The notes under the pieces: generated by a model
Database searches by the model: none
Told to the model about the DNA's origin: nothing
Seen by the model: only the letters and a program-made list of their open reading frames with translations
Source of the DNA: Sediminibacterium sp. C3
GTDB lineage: Bacteria > Bacteroidota > Bacteroidia > Chitinophagales > Chitinophagaceae
Direction: 5' to 3'
DNA: 64,000 nucleotides
Assembly (NCBI RefSeq): GCF_000508085.1
Contig: NZ_KI669560.1
Span: 62,001 to 126,000 of the forward strand
Shown: piece after piece, positions 34,992-44,725 of the stretch
Layout of the letters: every line of letters starts with the position of its first letter
Position numbering within the stretch: the stretch's first letter is position 1
Position numbers and translations under genes: made by a program

Positions 34992-37841
34992 TTACTGTCT
35001 AAAACGCATCATTTGCTGCATACCCGGTCTTCCCTGGAACATCATATTCCCAGGACCACGTTGCATATTGGCTGCAGGAGCACCAAAGCTTCTTAAATTA
35101 TAGGTAAAGCTGATCATGAAATAGCGCTTCAATACCACAGTAGAAACGTCCTGTATGGTATTTCCTACCACATTTCTACTCAAACTCTGGTTTTGATTCA
35201 ACAAGTCAAACACATAAAACTTCAACTCTCCGTCTTTCTTTTTGAAAAGCTGTTTGGCAATGCTGGCACTCCATAATGGAATATTGGTATTGAAGCCTTC
35301 TGCACGACCTGTATTTTTTATGTATCGGAAATCAGTAGAGAAAACCCAGCCAGACTTGGTATATATGGTGGGTTCAGCAACAAATGTCTGTGTAAAAAAG
35401 TCTCCGTTTTGCTGAGGCTGTAAAGTATAGCGGGCAAAACTAAAACTGGAGTTGGAAGAAAAGTTCATGTCAAAACCTTCCTTTATATTGGTTGTCCAGG
35501 AAGCATTGAAACCGGCAGTAGTATTTCTGGTATAGTTGCTCAGGTCATTCACCAAAGTCTGACTTTGACTTCTGCTTAAATTAATACCCAGATTGATGTT
35601 GCTCTTTGGCTTTTTCAGCGGGAAACCATAATTCACAAAACCATTGATATTATACGTTCCACTCAAGTTAACCGGACGGGTAAACTGCGCTCCATTGGGT
35701 AAATAAGTAGTAGCGTTCTGAATATCATTTGCAGTAAAGTTGGCATTGATGGTTGCAAAAAACAATTTCTGACTTACTACATCAAAGGAATTATACAGTA
35801 CACGGAATGTATGAATGAATTGCTGCTTCAAATTGGGATTACCAGTGGTAATATTCAAAGGATTGGAATTATCTACTACCGGCTGTAATTGCTGAGCAGA
35901 AGGCTGTGCGGTTCTTCCATTATAAAATACCCGCAGATTCTTGGTTCTTGAAAAATCATATCTAAAATTCATGGCAGGGAAAAAGTTCACAAAATTCTGC
36001 GTGATGGAACTGTCTCTGGTAATATTCTTACTTACCAGCTCACCTACCTGCACTCCCGACCCCAAACTGAAATTAAACTTCTCTTTCTGAATACGCCAGT
36101 TCAATCCAACTCTATTCGAGTTAAAACTATTTTCAAAAACGTTGGTTAAATTGGGTACCACCAAATCGTATTGTCCTGTTGTTTTATTGAATGCAAACGT
36201 GCGCGTGCCCGAATTATTGATATTATTATTGTAGTTGTAATTGAATTCTAAAATTTGATTCTTACCAAGTGGTTCTGTGTAAGAAAAAGTAGCATTCATG
36301 GTTTTGCTATCTCTGTTGGTTACACCAATTTGGTTAATGGTATCAGCGTAAGGAATAGGAGTATTGAAGAAGTTATTGATAGAATAATTAGATGTGTTGC
36401 CATCATTAACGTTCTGACCAGGATTGAATGCTATGGAGTAAGTTCTTCCTTTCTTTTTAAAGCGGTGTCTGAAAGTGGCTTCCAGACTGGCATTATAGCC
36501 ACTATTGCTTCTATCGGTTGAAGCAACAGAATTGTTTAAATTCTTGCTGGTTCCTCTGGTAGAAAAAGTAGTAACATCCGTGGCCGTTTCAGATTCCTGA
36601 TAACTGATATTCGGACGGATAATCAGGGAGTTGGATGAATCAAACTGGTGTTCTATGTTCAGATTGATTCTGTGATTCATATTCCTGGAAACAGAATTAT
36701 TTACCTGACTATTAAAAATGGAAGAGTCCGGATTACCTGGAATCAGGTTTTGGGTAAAGCTATTTTGTTCACGGAACGTTTTCAGATCATTGTAAAAATA
36801 ACTACCCGACACTTCTGTTTTCTTGCCCCAGATATCTTTGTAGTTTAAACCTGCAGCCAGGGTTTGAACAATACCTCCGCTATTACTGGAAGGCGCATTG
36901 GAAATGGTAACTGTTCTTGCACCGCCGCCGCCACCACCACGGGCAGCGCCGCCGCCACCAGCTCCACCACCGCCGCCGAATAAATCCTGAGCGCTGAAGT
37001 TCTGCTTGTTCACATTATTGGCCTGACCCGTAAATGTCAGCTGCATATCCCCGTTAAAATGACTAAGGTTTACACTGTTATCAAAACGTCCTTCCTGAGA
37101 GTCAGAACCACCCCCCAACACGGCTCTTCCGAAATAGCCCTTGCGCTTGTCTTTCTTGGTTGTAATATTAATGGTTTTGATTCTGTTACCATCATCGAAT
37201 CCGGTAAATGCACTTTGATCATTCAAGGCATCAAATACCTGGATTTTATCAATCATATCCGGAGGTAAATTCTTGGTAGCCAATTTGGGGTCGTCTCCAA
37301 AAAAACGCTTCCCGTCTACCAGAATTCGTTGAACATTTTCTCCCTGTGCCTTAACCGTTCCATCCGCTTCTACCTGAACTCCTGGCAATTTTTTCAGTAA
37401 ATCTTCCATTACAGCATTGGGCTTTGTTTTAAAACTGGAAGCGTTAAACTGAACCGTATCTTTTTTAATTGTTACTGGCGACTGTGTAACTGTTACTTCA
37501 CCCAAATCATTGGCAGCCAGTTTTAAATAAATAGTGCCTAAATCAACATTTGCATTTGCTTTTGAAAAAGTAATTTTTTTTGAATAGGATTCATATCCCT
37601 GGAACTTAATCATCACAATCATTTCTCCAAATGAAATTTTCTCTACTACAAAACTTCCATCGGGCTTTGCCAATCCAAAAACATCCAGTGTTGAGTCCTT
37701 TGCTTCCAAAACAGTAACAGATGCATCCTTCAATGTCTGCTTACCCACACTATCCACCAGTTTACCCTTTAAAGTAGCTGTATTTTGTCCCATTACAGAA
37801 AACGAGGCAACCATCCCAATCAATAATAACAATGTGCGCAT
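34992..37841 (-). CDS. TonB-receptor-like outer-membrane beta-barrel protein with carboxypeptidase-regulatory domain
   Basis: The 949-residue protein has a signal peptide and an N-terminal CarboxypepD_reg-like domain (about 20-110: 'ATLKGKLVDSVGKQTLKDAS'). A plug-like region follows ('AVMEDLLKKLPGVQVEADGTV', 'ILVDGKRFFGDDP'), then a long C-terminal barrel of the outer-membrane beta-barrel family. A glycine-rich stretch near residues 290-310, with several runs of four to six glycines, interrupts the barrel start. No TonB box is obvious, so it may be a transporter or an adhesion/assembly protein. It lies 117 nt downstream of the helicase gene, with no SusD partner beside it. Confidence 0.85.
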   Translation of the reverse strand: MRTLLLLIGMVASFSVMGQNTATLKGKLVDSVGKQTLKDASVTVLEAKDSTLDVFGLAKPDGSFVVEKISFGEMIVMIKFQGYESYSKKITFSKANANVDLGTIYLKLAANDLGEVTVTQSPVTIKKDTVQFNASSFKTKPNAVMEDLLKKLPGVQVEADGTVKAQGENVQRILVDGKRFFGDDPKLATKNLPPDMIDKIQVFDALNDQSAFTGFDDGNRIKTINITTKKDKRKGYFGRAVLGGGSDSQEGRFDNSVNLSHFNGDMQLTFTGQANNVNKQNFSAQDLFGGGGGAGGGGAARGGGGGGARTVTISNAPSSNSGGIVQTLAAGLNYKDIWGKKTEVSGSYFYNDLKTFREQNSFTQNLIPGNPDSSIFNSQVNNSVSRNMNHRINLNIEHQFDSSNSLIIRPNISYQESETATDVTTFSTRGTSKNLNNSVASTDRSNSGYNASLEATFRHRFKKKGRTYSIAFNPGQNVNDGNTSNYSINNFFNTPIPYADTINQIGVTNRDSKTMNATFSYTEPLGKNQILEFNYNYNNNINNSGTRTFAFNKTTGQYDLVVPNLTNVFENSFNSNRVGLNWRIQKEKFNFSLGSGVQVGELVSKNITRDSSITQNFVNFFPAMNFRYDFSRTKNLRVFYNGRTAQPSAQQLQPVVDNSNPLNITTGNPNLKQQFIHTFRVLYNSFDVVSQKLFFATINANFTANDIQNATTYLPNGAQFTRPVNLSGTYNINGFVNYGFPLKKPKSNINLGINLSRSQSQTLVNDLSNYTRNTTAGFNASWTTNIKEGFDMNFSSNSSFSFARYTLQPQQNGDFFTQTFVAEPTIYTKSGWVFSTDFRYIKNTGRAEGFNTNIPLWSASIAKQLFKKKDGELKFYVFDLLNQNQSLSRNVVGNTIQDVSTVVLKRYFMISFTYNLRSFGAPAANMQRGPGNMMFQGRPGMQQMMRFRQ

Positions 37842-37958
37842 AATGCTGAATTTGAAAACATAAAACTAATATTGCTTCAGGCTGAATACTTGAAGAATAA
37901 TTTTAATGGCAAGCTATCGTGATAATAGGAAACTTCAGAGTCCAAATCGGTGAACTCC

Positions 37959-40900
37959 TTAACTGAATAGGTACTCTACGTCTTCTTTGGTTAAAGTTTT
38001 AACAAATCCTTCGTCATCCGTAATTACTTCCTTTGCAAGGTTTCTTTTGCGTTCCTGTAGTTTTAAAATCTTATCCTCCACTGTATCTGTACAAATCATC
38101 CGGTATGCAAAAATATTTTTGGTTTGACCAATCCGGTGGGTTCTGTCTATGGCCTGTTGCTCAACAGCAGGGTTCCACCAGGGATCCACAATGTAAACAT
38201 AGTCGGCAGCAGTAAGATTTAAACCCACTCCTCCGGCTTTTAAGGAAATCAGAAACACGCGGCAGCTGTCTTCATTCTGAAACCTTTGTATGGCGCGTTC
38301 ACGTTCTGCAACCGTACTGCTTCCATCGAAATATTCATAATCAACGCCCAGCTCTTTCATTTTCTCTTTAATTAATGAAAGCATGCCAAGAAACTGGGAA
38401 AATACCAGGGCTTTGTGATTGCTGATATTTTCAGTTATCTCTCTGCCGAGTTCTTCTAGTTTTACAGAAACATTTGGATAGCGTTCTTCTTCTTTTATGA
38501 TGGCAGGGCTATCGCATATCTGTCTCAGTTTCATCAGCCCCTGTAAAATCGTTAACTGTGATTTCTGAATACCCTGATTCTCAACCACACCCAATATCTT
38601 ATCCCGATAATCATTTCGGTAGGCTTCATAAATTTTACGCTGCTCGTCACCCATTTCACAGAAAAATACCATTTCCTGCTTTTCAGGCAAATCTTTGGCC
38701 ACTTGTTCTTTGGTACGTCTTAGTATAAAGGGATATAATAATTTTCTTAAATGGTCTTTCTGCTCTTTTTCTCCGAATTTATCAATGGGTATGGAAAACT
38801 CCTGCTTAAAGAATTCCATACTACCCAGCATTCCCGGATTCAGGAAATTCATTTGAGCATAAATATCGAATGTATTATTCTGCAGCGGAGTACCACTCAG
38901 GCAAAGTCTGCTCTTGGCTTTTAGTAATGAAGCAGCTTTGGTTACCTTACTCGAAGGATTTTTAATTGCCTGGCTTTCATCTAAAATCACATAATCAAAA
39001 TCAACATCTACAAACTGTTTAATATCACTTCTGAGTGTTCCATAAGTGGTAATAATTACATCATAAGCTTTGTTACTGATGCCATCTTTTAATCTGGCCC
39101 CGCCATGATGCACATAAAAACTGATATCAGGGGTAAATTTCCTGATTTCATTTTGCCAGTTAAACATCAGTGTAGTAGGACATACCACCAGGGCTTTCAA
39201 TCGCCCGTTCTCCATTTTAAGGTGATGTAAAAAACAAAGCGCTTGAATGGTTTTACCCAATCCCATATCATCTGCCAGGATTCCCCCCCACTGCACTTCC
39301 CTTAAATAGTTCAACCACTGAAACCCGCTTTCCTGATAGGGTCTTAGAATGGATTGTAAGTGGGCCGGTGCCGGCACCGGCTTAATTTCATGATTGTCTT
39401 TAATCCGCTCATATTTTTCTTCGAGCTGAAAGGAAAGTTCTTCCTCATCTCTTTGCAGATAGAGTTCTTCAATTACACTGAAATGATACTTACTCAGTTT
39501 CATAGATCCCGCCTTCCCTTCACCTACTCTGAACAACAATGCATATTTCTTAACCCACTCTTCCGGCAGAATTCCCAGTGTTCCATCTGTTAGCTGTACA
39601 AACTGTTGTTTATTAGCCAAAGCTTTCTTTACATCATCAATGGTTACTTTCTGTTCCCCGAACTGAATCTCTACTTTGGCATCAAACCAATCGGTATTGC
39701 TGCTGATAAAGATTTTGGTAGAAGGCTTGGCAGTATTGAATCTGAAATTGCGCAAAGCTTCAAAACCATAAACGGGAATATTCATGTCCTTTACGGCATC
39801 CATGAAAAGGAAAAACCAATTATTCTTCAAAACATCTTTCCCTTTTAAAGCCAGCACATTGGAATCTACCGGTCTTACAAAACCAGAATGCAATTGCTCA
39901 ATACGACTCATCAGTTCTTTTTCTGCAGCTATATTCCTATGAATCACGAGCAAACGGTCAGCCTGAGGGAAGAATAATTTTTCTTTGTCGCTAGATTGAA
40001 TATCGATTCCCTTATAGTTAAACACGGGCTGAAACAATAGATATTCTCCTTTCTCTTTCAGCAGTATTTTAATTTCAGGTCTTGCGTCCCTGATCTCTTC
40101 TTTTTTTACATTGGCAAACTGCACAGAGTGGGTGCGGGAAAGCGGTAGTATAAAACTGGTAAGCTGCTCCGACCATTCGGCTGCAGGTACGATGATTTTT
40201 CCGCTTGGAAGAAACTTCTCCGCCAATAAAATATCTTCCGCTTTTTTCCAGATATAGAACTCATCCTGGTATTGAAACAGAAAAGAGCTTTCCATTGCAT
40301 TGTCACTTAGTGAAATGGTTTTGGATGGCAATTCAATGGTACAGGTAATTTCGTATTGATTGTCCTTGAAATTGATGCTGAAAGAGGGCTGTATAAAATG
40401 ATCAGAAAAGCGGGCGCTAACCAGATTCTCAGTAACAAATCTTTTTCCGGAGGGCAGATAGAACACGAAGGAAGAAGCTGCATTCTCTGCAAAAAGTTTC
40501 TTGAATTTTGGATGCAGGTACTCGTTAATTAATCCCTTTGTTTCTTCCGGTAACTCATCGTTGTGTTGTTGAATAATATTTTCCCAGATGCCGCTAAAAG
40601 GAGAGTTTCTGTTCAGATAGCGGTTTACTTCGGCTGACATTAGCTTGCGAAGTTGCTGAATGAGCATTTTATCGTCTTCAGAAAATACAGCAGTGTTGAT
40701 GAATTTGGTTAAATCCAGCTTCTCTGTTTTGCCCAAATACTTTACTAATTGATCGTCGGGTTCACCTTGAATTACCTCCATTTGCATGAAGGGATATTGA
40801 GTTGTTGCACTGGTTACTACCAAGCCAAGCTTATAAGTTGCCTCCTGCTCTGCTTCCTGCTCAATAAGCGCAGGTGCATCTTCTTTCACCTGTAATGCGG

Positions 40901-41720
40901 GCTTCAATTCCTGATTGCCCAAAATACCTACTCGTTTAATGCTGCTATCCAATACACGCAGAAAAGGTTTGCCATCTGTATAGGTAAACTCAAATTTTCC
41001 TTTCAGATCATCAGCCAGTGAATACCCATAAAGTGCCAGTAATTTATTTTTTTCTTTATCCCAGTTGCGGATTGAATCAAAATAATTGGCACCATGGTTT
41101 TTGAGCAATTGTAAAAACACAATGGTTTTATGAACACAGAGCGGATGCGAACTGTCCGAATTACAATTACAGCTGGTATCAAAATTGCGCTCTTCGTTTT
41201 TCTGAAGAACAACCACGTGCTGCATACCATCCATCTCCAGCTCTGCAACAACCCTTTCGTTTTTTGCTTCCTTAATGGTAGCTGTATTGGTCCTTAGGTA
41301 TTCTTCTGCTTTTTCAAAAGATTCAGTTGCACTAAGCATTTTAAACAGCTTCAGGTCGAGCAATCTGATTTTAACAACCGTATGCTTCTGATCGTAAACC
41401 GTTTCGCGATCGCCGAGTAAGTTTTTATCCAGCAAATCCTGCAGATGAAACAAGGCGCCAGCTTTGTGCCTGCAAACTTCAGAAAGATTATAAGGACAAC
41501 TGCAACGCAATGAAATGGTAGCCGGATCCTTAAACTGATTCACATGTACTTTATAAAAAGTACTATATCCATCATCCTTCACACGGAAGATAATATTCCC
41601 CATCAGGTCGTCATACTCCACCAGTTCTACCTGACCCAATGAATGAATTTTCTTGCCTCTACGAATTACTTCATCGGTACCAAAATTGTATATATGCTTA
41701 ACTAAATACGGTAGTGCCAT
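37959..41720 (-). CDS. SNF2-family helicase with two N-terminal SWIM zinc fingers
   Basis: This 1253-residue protein has two SWIM-type motifs: Cys73-x-Cys75...Cys83-x-His85 and Cys184-x-Cys186...Cys195-x-His197. A long middle region follows. The SNF2 ATPase occupies about 795-1253, with 'LADDMGLGKT' (motif I, near 815), 'DESQ' in place of DEAH, 'LSGTPLQNNTFDIY', 'FQNEDSCRVFLISLKAGG' and 'DRTHRIGQT'. Bacterial proteins of this kind are thought to move on DNA or displace RNA polymerase (RapA/HepA-like role). The second SWIM unit is unusual. No restriction or defence genes lie beside it, so a housekeeping role is likelier than a phage-defence role. Confidence 0.93.
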   Translation of the reverse strand: MALPYLVKHIYNFGTDEVIRRGKKIHSLGQVELVEYDDLMGNIIFRVKDDGYSTFYKVHVNQFKDPATISLRCSCPYNLSEVCRHKAGALFHLQDLLDKNLLGDRETVYDQKHTVVKIRLLDLKLFKMLSATESFEKAEEYLRTNTATIKEAKNERVVAELEMDGMQHVVVLQKNEERNFDTSCNCNSDSSHPLCVHKTIVFLQLLKNHGANYFDSIRNWDKEKNKLLALYGYSLADDLKGKFEFTYTDGKPFLRVLDSSIKRVGILGNQELKPALQVKEDAPALIEQEAEQEATYKLGLVVTSATTQYPFMQMEVIQGEPDDQLVKYLGKTEKLDLTKFINTAVFSEDDKMLIQQLRKLMSAEVNRYLNRNSPFSGIWENIIQQHNDELPEETKGLINEYLHPKFKKLFAENAASSFVFYLPSGKRFVTENLVSARFSDHFIQPSFSINFKDNQYEITCTIELPSKTISLSDNAMESSFLFQYQDEFYIWKKAEDILLAEKFLPSGKIIVPAAEWSEQLTSFILPLSRTHSVQFANVKKEEIRDARPEIKILLKEKGEYLLFQPVFNYKGIDIQSSDKEKLFFPQADRLLVIHRNIAAEKELMSRIEQLHSGFVRPVDSNVLALKGKDVLKNNWFFLFMDAVKDMNIPVYGFEALRNFRFNTAKPSTKIFISSNTDWFDAKVEIQFGEQKVTIDDVKKALANKQQFVQLTDGTLGILPEEWVKKYALLFRVGEGKAGSMKLSKYHFSVIEELYLQRDEEELSFQLEEKYERIKDNHEIKPVPAPAHLQSILRPYQESGFQWLNYLREVQWGGILADDMGLGKTIQALCFLHHLKMENGRLKALVVCPTTLMFNWQNEIRKFTPDISFYVHHGGARLKDGISNKAYDVIITTYGTLRSDIKQFVDVDFDYVILDESQAIKNPSSKVTKAASLLKAKSRLCLSGTPLQNNTFDIYAQMNFLNPGMLGSMEFFKQEFSIPIDKFGEKEQKDHLRKLLYPFILRRTKEQVAKDLPEKQEMVFFCEMGDEQRKIYEAYRNDYRDKILGVVENQGIQKSQLTILQGLMKLRQICDSPAIIKEEERYPNVSVKLEELGREITENISNHKALVFSQFLGMLSLIKEKMKELGVDYEYFDGSSTVAERERAIQRFQNEDSCRVFLISLKAGGVGLNLTAADYVYIVDPWWNPAVEQQAIDRTHRIGQTKNIFAYRMICTDTVEDKILKLQERKRNLAKEVITDDEGFVKTLTKEDVEYLFS

Positions 41721-41817
41721 TGCAATAAATCAGTCCCAAAAGACCAATTTGCAAAAGTAAAGAAAAGGGTTAGGAAAACCGCATTCAAAGTGAAAATAAG
41801 CAGGAATCAACCGTTAT

Positions 41818-42546
41818 TTAACGCTCTTTTATTACCAGGTCGCCATTCTTATAAAAAGGTAAAATATTGGCCTGATCGGGCGTAACACAATATTCAAGAT
41901 CTTTTTCCAGACCATATTGCGCCAGTCGGTGCCAGTGGGTGGTATTTCTAATAAAGGCTTTTAAATCGTCCTTGTGCAGCTCGTACATATTTTCTGCCAT
42001 TAAACTGCTATCGCAATGAATGGTAAAATGCGCTTTTATTCTACTGATAACGGCTCCTGCAAATAGGGTATCTTCCAGGTTGAATTTATCCTTCCAGGCA
42101 GAACAACCCAGTATCACATTTTTCTTTGCCTCAACTAAGTGCTCACAAACTGCAGATAAATTAGGGAAAGAACCCGTAATTACTTCTGAAGCGCCATTCT
42201 GCAATGCCATATGCAACAGCTTGGTGCCATTGGTAGTAGTTAAAACCAGGGTTTTCCCTTCCACAAATTCTCTTGGATATTCGGCGGGTGAATTGCCGTG
42301 TTCAAGTCCGGCTATCACTTTGCCATCCCTTTCGCCAGCCGTAATCCCCCCCGTATTCTTCCCTATTTGTATACACTTGTCAACGGTATCTACCGGAATA
42401 ACCCTGGCTGCCCCGTTGTACAAGGCAGTGGCAATGGTTGAAGTAGCACGAAACACATCAATCACTACCACAATGCTGTTGCTAACATCGTATATATCTA
42501 ATAATTTGGGAGAAAGTATGGTATGTAATACAGGTTTTGTACTCAT
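41818..42546 (-). CDS. comB: 2-phosphosulfolactate phosphatase (ComB family)
   Basis: The 242-residue protein shows the ComB pattern: 'VVVIDVFRATSTIATALYNGA' near the N-terminus, 'VIAGLEHGNSPAEYP' and 'TLVLTTTNGTKLLHMA'. 'ILGCSAWKDKFNLEDTLFAG' carries conserved acidic metal ligands. ComB makes sulfolactate from phosphosulfolactate in archaeal coenzyme M synthesis. Bacteria lack coenzyme M, so here it may serve a sulfonate or sulfonolipid route, or act as a general phosphatase (inference). The ATG at 42546 is used instead of an in-frame TTG three codons upstream. Confidence 0.88.
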   Translation of the reverse strand: MSTKPVLHTILSPKLLDIYDVSNSIVVVIDVFRATSTIATALYNGAARVIPVDTVDKCIQIGKNTGGITAGERDGKVIAGLEHGNSPAEYPREFVEGKTLVLTTTNGTKLLHMALQNGASEVITGSFPNLSAVCEHLVEAKKNVILGCSAWKDKFNLEDTLFAGAVISRIKAHFTIHCDSSLMAENMYELHKDDLKAFIRNTTHWHRLAQYGLEKDLEYCVTPDQANILPFYKNGDLVIKER

Positions 42547-42562
42547 GGGGCGCAAATATAGT

Positions 42563-42925
42563 TTAAGATAATTCTACAGAGGGGTCCCAGAATATTTTTT
42601 CGAACTCAAGAACCTGATCCTCCTTTACTTTAACTTTTTCTTTAGCCAGCCGCTCTTCCATTTCAGTAGGCGTGGCAAAATGCATTTTACCGGTTAGCAA
42701 TCCTTGTCGGTTTACAACCCGATGTGCAGGAATTAACGGATTGGAGTGTGCGGCATTCATGGCCCAGCCGACCATTCTGGCACTCATCCTGGTCCCCAGA
42801 AAATGGGCAATGGCTCCATAACTGGTAACCCTGCCCTTTGGTATTAGTTTCACTACTTCATAAACCTGTTCAAAAAAGGAAATATCTCTGGCTCCGCTGG
42901 GAAGCACTTGCTTTAACTTAGCCAT
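42563..42925 (-). CDS. Alkyltransferase-like protein (MGMT homologue without the acceptor cysteine)
   Basis: The 120-residue protein matches the DNA-binding domain of O6-methylguanine-DNA methyltransferase: 'QVYEVVKLIPKGRVTSYGAIA', 'RMSARMVGWAMNAA' (arginine finger) and 'LIPAHRVVNRQG'. In active MGMT the last block is PCHRV; here the acceptor Cys is Ala67. This is the hallmark of ATL proteins, which bind alkylated guanine and hand it to nucleotide excision repair. The ATG at 42925 is chosen. A small overlap-free gap of 12 nt separates it from the DUF5522 gene, with comB following, all on the minus strand. Confidence 0.9.
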   Translation of the reverse strand: MAKLKQVLPSGARDISFFEQVYEVVKLIPKGRVTSYGAIAHFLGTRMSARMVGWAMNAAHSNPLIPAHRVVNRQGLLTGKMHFATPTEMEERLAKEKVKVKEDQVLEFEKIFWDPSVELS

Positions 42926-42937
42926 AAGCAAATGGTT

Positions 42938-43138
42938 TTAGGCATTATTAGGAGAAGATGCTTTCTCCTGTAATAATTGAGACTTCCTGGGCTCTGGTAC
43001 CGATTCATATTCAAAGGGGCAATGACGACAACCGTATCCACAGCAATATCCTTTTTGCAAATGATAGGCTTCGGTAAGAACCATGTATCCCTTATCGTCG
43101 TAATAAAAATCTTTGCCCTCAATCAATTGCTGACTCAC
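42938..43138 (-). CDS. DUF5522-like small cysteine-rich protein
   Basis: The 66-residue protein contains 'MVLTEAYHLQKGYCCGYGC' followed by 'RHCPFEY', the Cys-Cys-Gly-x-Gly-Cys-x-x-Cys-Pro motif of the DUF5522 family (from memory). It is likely a small metal or zinc-binding protein of unknown role. The start is GTG at 43138, which overlaps the end of trmB by 20 nt. The only in-frame ATG lies at residue 19 and would remove part of the conserved region. It probably shares the trmB transcript. Confidence 0.75.
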   Translation of the reverse strand: MSQQLIEGKDFYYDDKGYMVLTEAYHLQKGYCCGYGCRHCPFEYESVPEPRKSQLLQEKASSPNNA

Positions 43139-43823
43139 TGATCAATTGTTTTAAAATTTCATCTTTTTCCACCGGAATAGGTTGGTTTAATCTGAAGCAA
43201 CAATAATGTATCCGGTTGCTGCCCGCAATATCCAAACCTTCATAGTGTGTTTTAATGGTAAGCTCCGGAGCAATATTGTCCATAGCATATACATTATCCG
43301 ATGAAAACAACAACTCAAACCGAAATAAGTTGATGACGGTTAAAGTAAACTGGTAAAGGTCGGGACTGTCTGTTTTAAGGTGAACCAAACCGCCGCTTTT
43401 CAAAATGGACTGATACAGTCGCAGGAACCTGGGATGGGTTAACCTCTTTTTAAATCGGGATCCCCTAAGCTGCGGATCAGGAAATGTAATCCAGATTTCG
43501 GCTACTTCACCAGGGTTAAAGTAATCGGTTATTTTATCTATATGAGACCGGACAAAACCAATATTGGTCAGCTGTTCATCCAGGGCGGTCTTTGCTCCCC
43601 TCCAGATACGATTTCCTTTTATGTCTATGCCAATAAAATTACGGTCGGGGTACATTTTACCAAGCCCCACCGCATATTCTCCCTTACCACATGCCAGTTC
43701 CAGGGTAATCGGGTTTTCGTTTTTAAAAAAAGAAGCCCATTTCCCCTGCATATCCTGGGGATATTCCAAAACATTAGGAAAAGTTTTAATTGCTTCGAAG
43801 CGAATTAGTTTTTTCTGACCCAT
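43119..43823 (-). CDS. trmB: tRNA (guanine-N7)-methyltransferase TrmB
   Basis: The 234-residue enzyme starts 'MGQKKLIRFEAIKTFPNVLE', the normal start of Bacteroidota TrmB. It has the SAM-binding block 'TLELACGKGEYAVGLGKMYP' and 'NFIGIDIKGNRIWRGAKTA'. 'EIWITFPDPQLRGSRFKKRLTHPRFL' (quoted in parts) carries the substrate-binding residues. It methylates G46 in the tRNA variable loop. An upstream in-frame ATG at 43868 was rejected, because the family N-terminus begins at 43823. Confidence 0.95.
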   Translation of the reverse strand: MGQKKLIRFEAIKTFPNVLEYPQDMQGKWASFFKNENPITLELACGKGEYAVGLGKMYPDRNFIGIDIKGNRIWRGAKTALDEQLTNIGFVRSHIDKITDYFNPGEVAEIWITFPDPQLRGSRFKKRLTHPRFLRLYQSILKSGGLVHLKTDSPDLYQFTLTVINLFRFELLFSSDNVYAMDNIAPELTIKTHYEGLDIAGSNRIHYCCFRLNQPIPVEKDEILKQLISESAID

Positions 43824-43894
43824 AAACGCGAAGATAAGTGGCATTTTAACAATTCCCCACTCAGTCATTTCAAAAACAATAGTAGTTTTGAGAT

Positions 43895-44284
43895 GTGAAG
43901 AAATGGGGACTCATAGCATTGCTGACTATTTATGCAACTGCCAGTTTTGGGGTAAGCATACAGCAATTCTATTGTTGTAACCAACTAAAGTCTACCAGCA
44001 TCAGTTTTGTTCCTGCAGAAGAGAATAGCTGCGGAATGAAACATAAAATGAAGGATTGCTGTAAAACCAAGGTAAAATTTGTAAAACAGCAAGACACGCA
44101 TTTTGCTCAGACAGCAAAAACGGTTGTGCCCTCTTTGGCACATGCTGATGTAGTTCATTTTTTTCCTGAACTCGCCTTACCTGTTTTCAAAGGTGGCATC
44201 AGCCCGAATACGCCAATAAAAGGTCCGCCTCTCATTCATTCCGGCGTATCCCTTTATCAGTTTTATTGCAACTACAGAATTTAA
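43895..44284 (+). CDS. Small secreted/membrane protein of the HYC_CC_PP type
   Basis: The 129-residue protein has an N-terminal hydrophobic signal, then 'QQFYCCNQLKSTS', 'CGMKHKMKDCCKTKVKFVK' and a later 'IKGPPLIHSG'. The order of a Tyr-Cys motif, a Cys-Cys pair with nearby Met/His/Lys, and a Pro-Pro motif fits the HYC_CC_PP family name (from memory). These residues suit binding of copper or another soft metal. It lies just before two more metal-binding genes on the same strand and probably opens that cluster. Confidence 0.65.
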   Translation: MKKWGLIALLTIYATASFGVSIQQFYCCNQLKSTSISFVPAEENSCGMKHKMKDCCKTKVKFVKQQDTHFAQTAKTVVPSLAHADVVHFFPELALPVFKGGISPNTPIKGPPLIHSGVSLYQFYCNYRI

Positions 44285-44378
44285 TACCGTAGTTAAGATC
44301 TGTTTATGCCCCTACTCAATTAGACGGGCATTTTCGCGTTCCATCGCATCTTCTTTATCATTTATAAATTAAACCAAC

Positions 44379-44669
44379 ATGAAAAAAACAATCATGCTTG
44401 TGTTAGCAGGTTTTTTAAGCCTTGCTACCTATGCACAACAAACTGCGCCTAAACAGGACAGCACAAAAGCTACGCACTCCTGTCCAATGCACCCTGAAAT
44501 TACAGGCACTGAAAAGGACAAATGCAGTAAGTGTAAAATGGCATTAACGCCGGTTAAATCCTATGTATGCCCCATGCATGCAGATATTACCAGCACCAAG
44601 AAAGATGCTAAATGCAGCAAGTGCGGCATGGCATTAAAAGAAGCTAAGCCAGCACACAGTAAACACTAA
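44379..44669 (+). CDS. Secreted heavy-metal-binding protein with two CPMHP repeats
   Basis: The 96-residue protein has a signal peptide ending near residue 20. Two copies of the heavy-metal-binding module follow: 'CPMHPEITGTEKDKCSKCKM' (35-54) and 'CPMHADITSTKKDAKCSKCG' (64-83), each with Cys-x-x-His and Cys-x-x-Cys. The same module occurs at the N-terminus of copper efflux proteins, and single-domain versions are common in Bacteroidota. It likely binds copper in the periplasm. It lies 56 nt before the TonB receptor gene. Confidence 0.85.
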   Translation: MKKTIMLVLAGFLSLATYAQQTAPKQDSTKATHSCPMHPEITGTEKDKCSKCKMALTPVKSYVCPMHADITSTKKDAKCSKCGMALKEAKPAHSKH

Positions 44670-44725
44670 TTAATCAGTTCCCGGTTGCAGATAAAGGCAA
44701 TCGGGAACTTTTCAAACAGAAGAAG

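Noticed and set aside
36900..36990. Glycine codon tract in the outer-membrane protein as a possible DNA repeat or CRISPR-like array
   Set aside because: It is a simple in-frame glycine-rich loop with no equal-length repeats and spacers.
37959..41720. SNF2 helicase as part of a phage-defence island (DISARM-like)
   Set aside because: No methyltransferase, DUF1998, PLD or other defence genes lie beside it; the neighbours are housekeeping genes.
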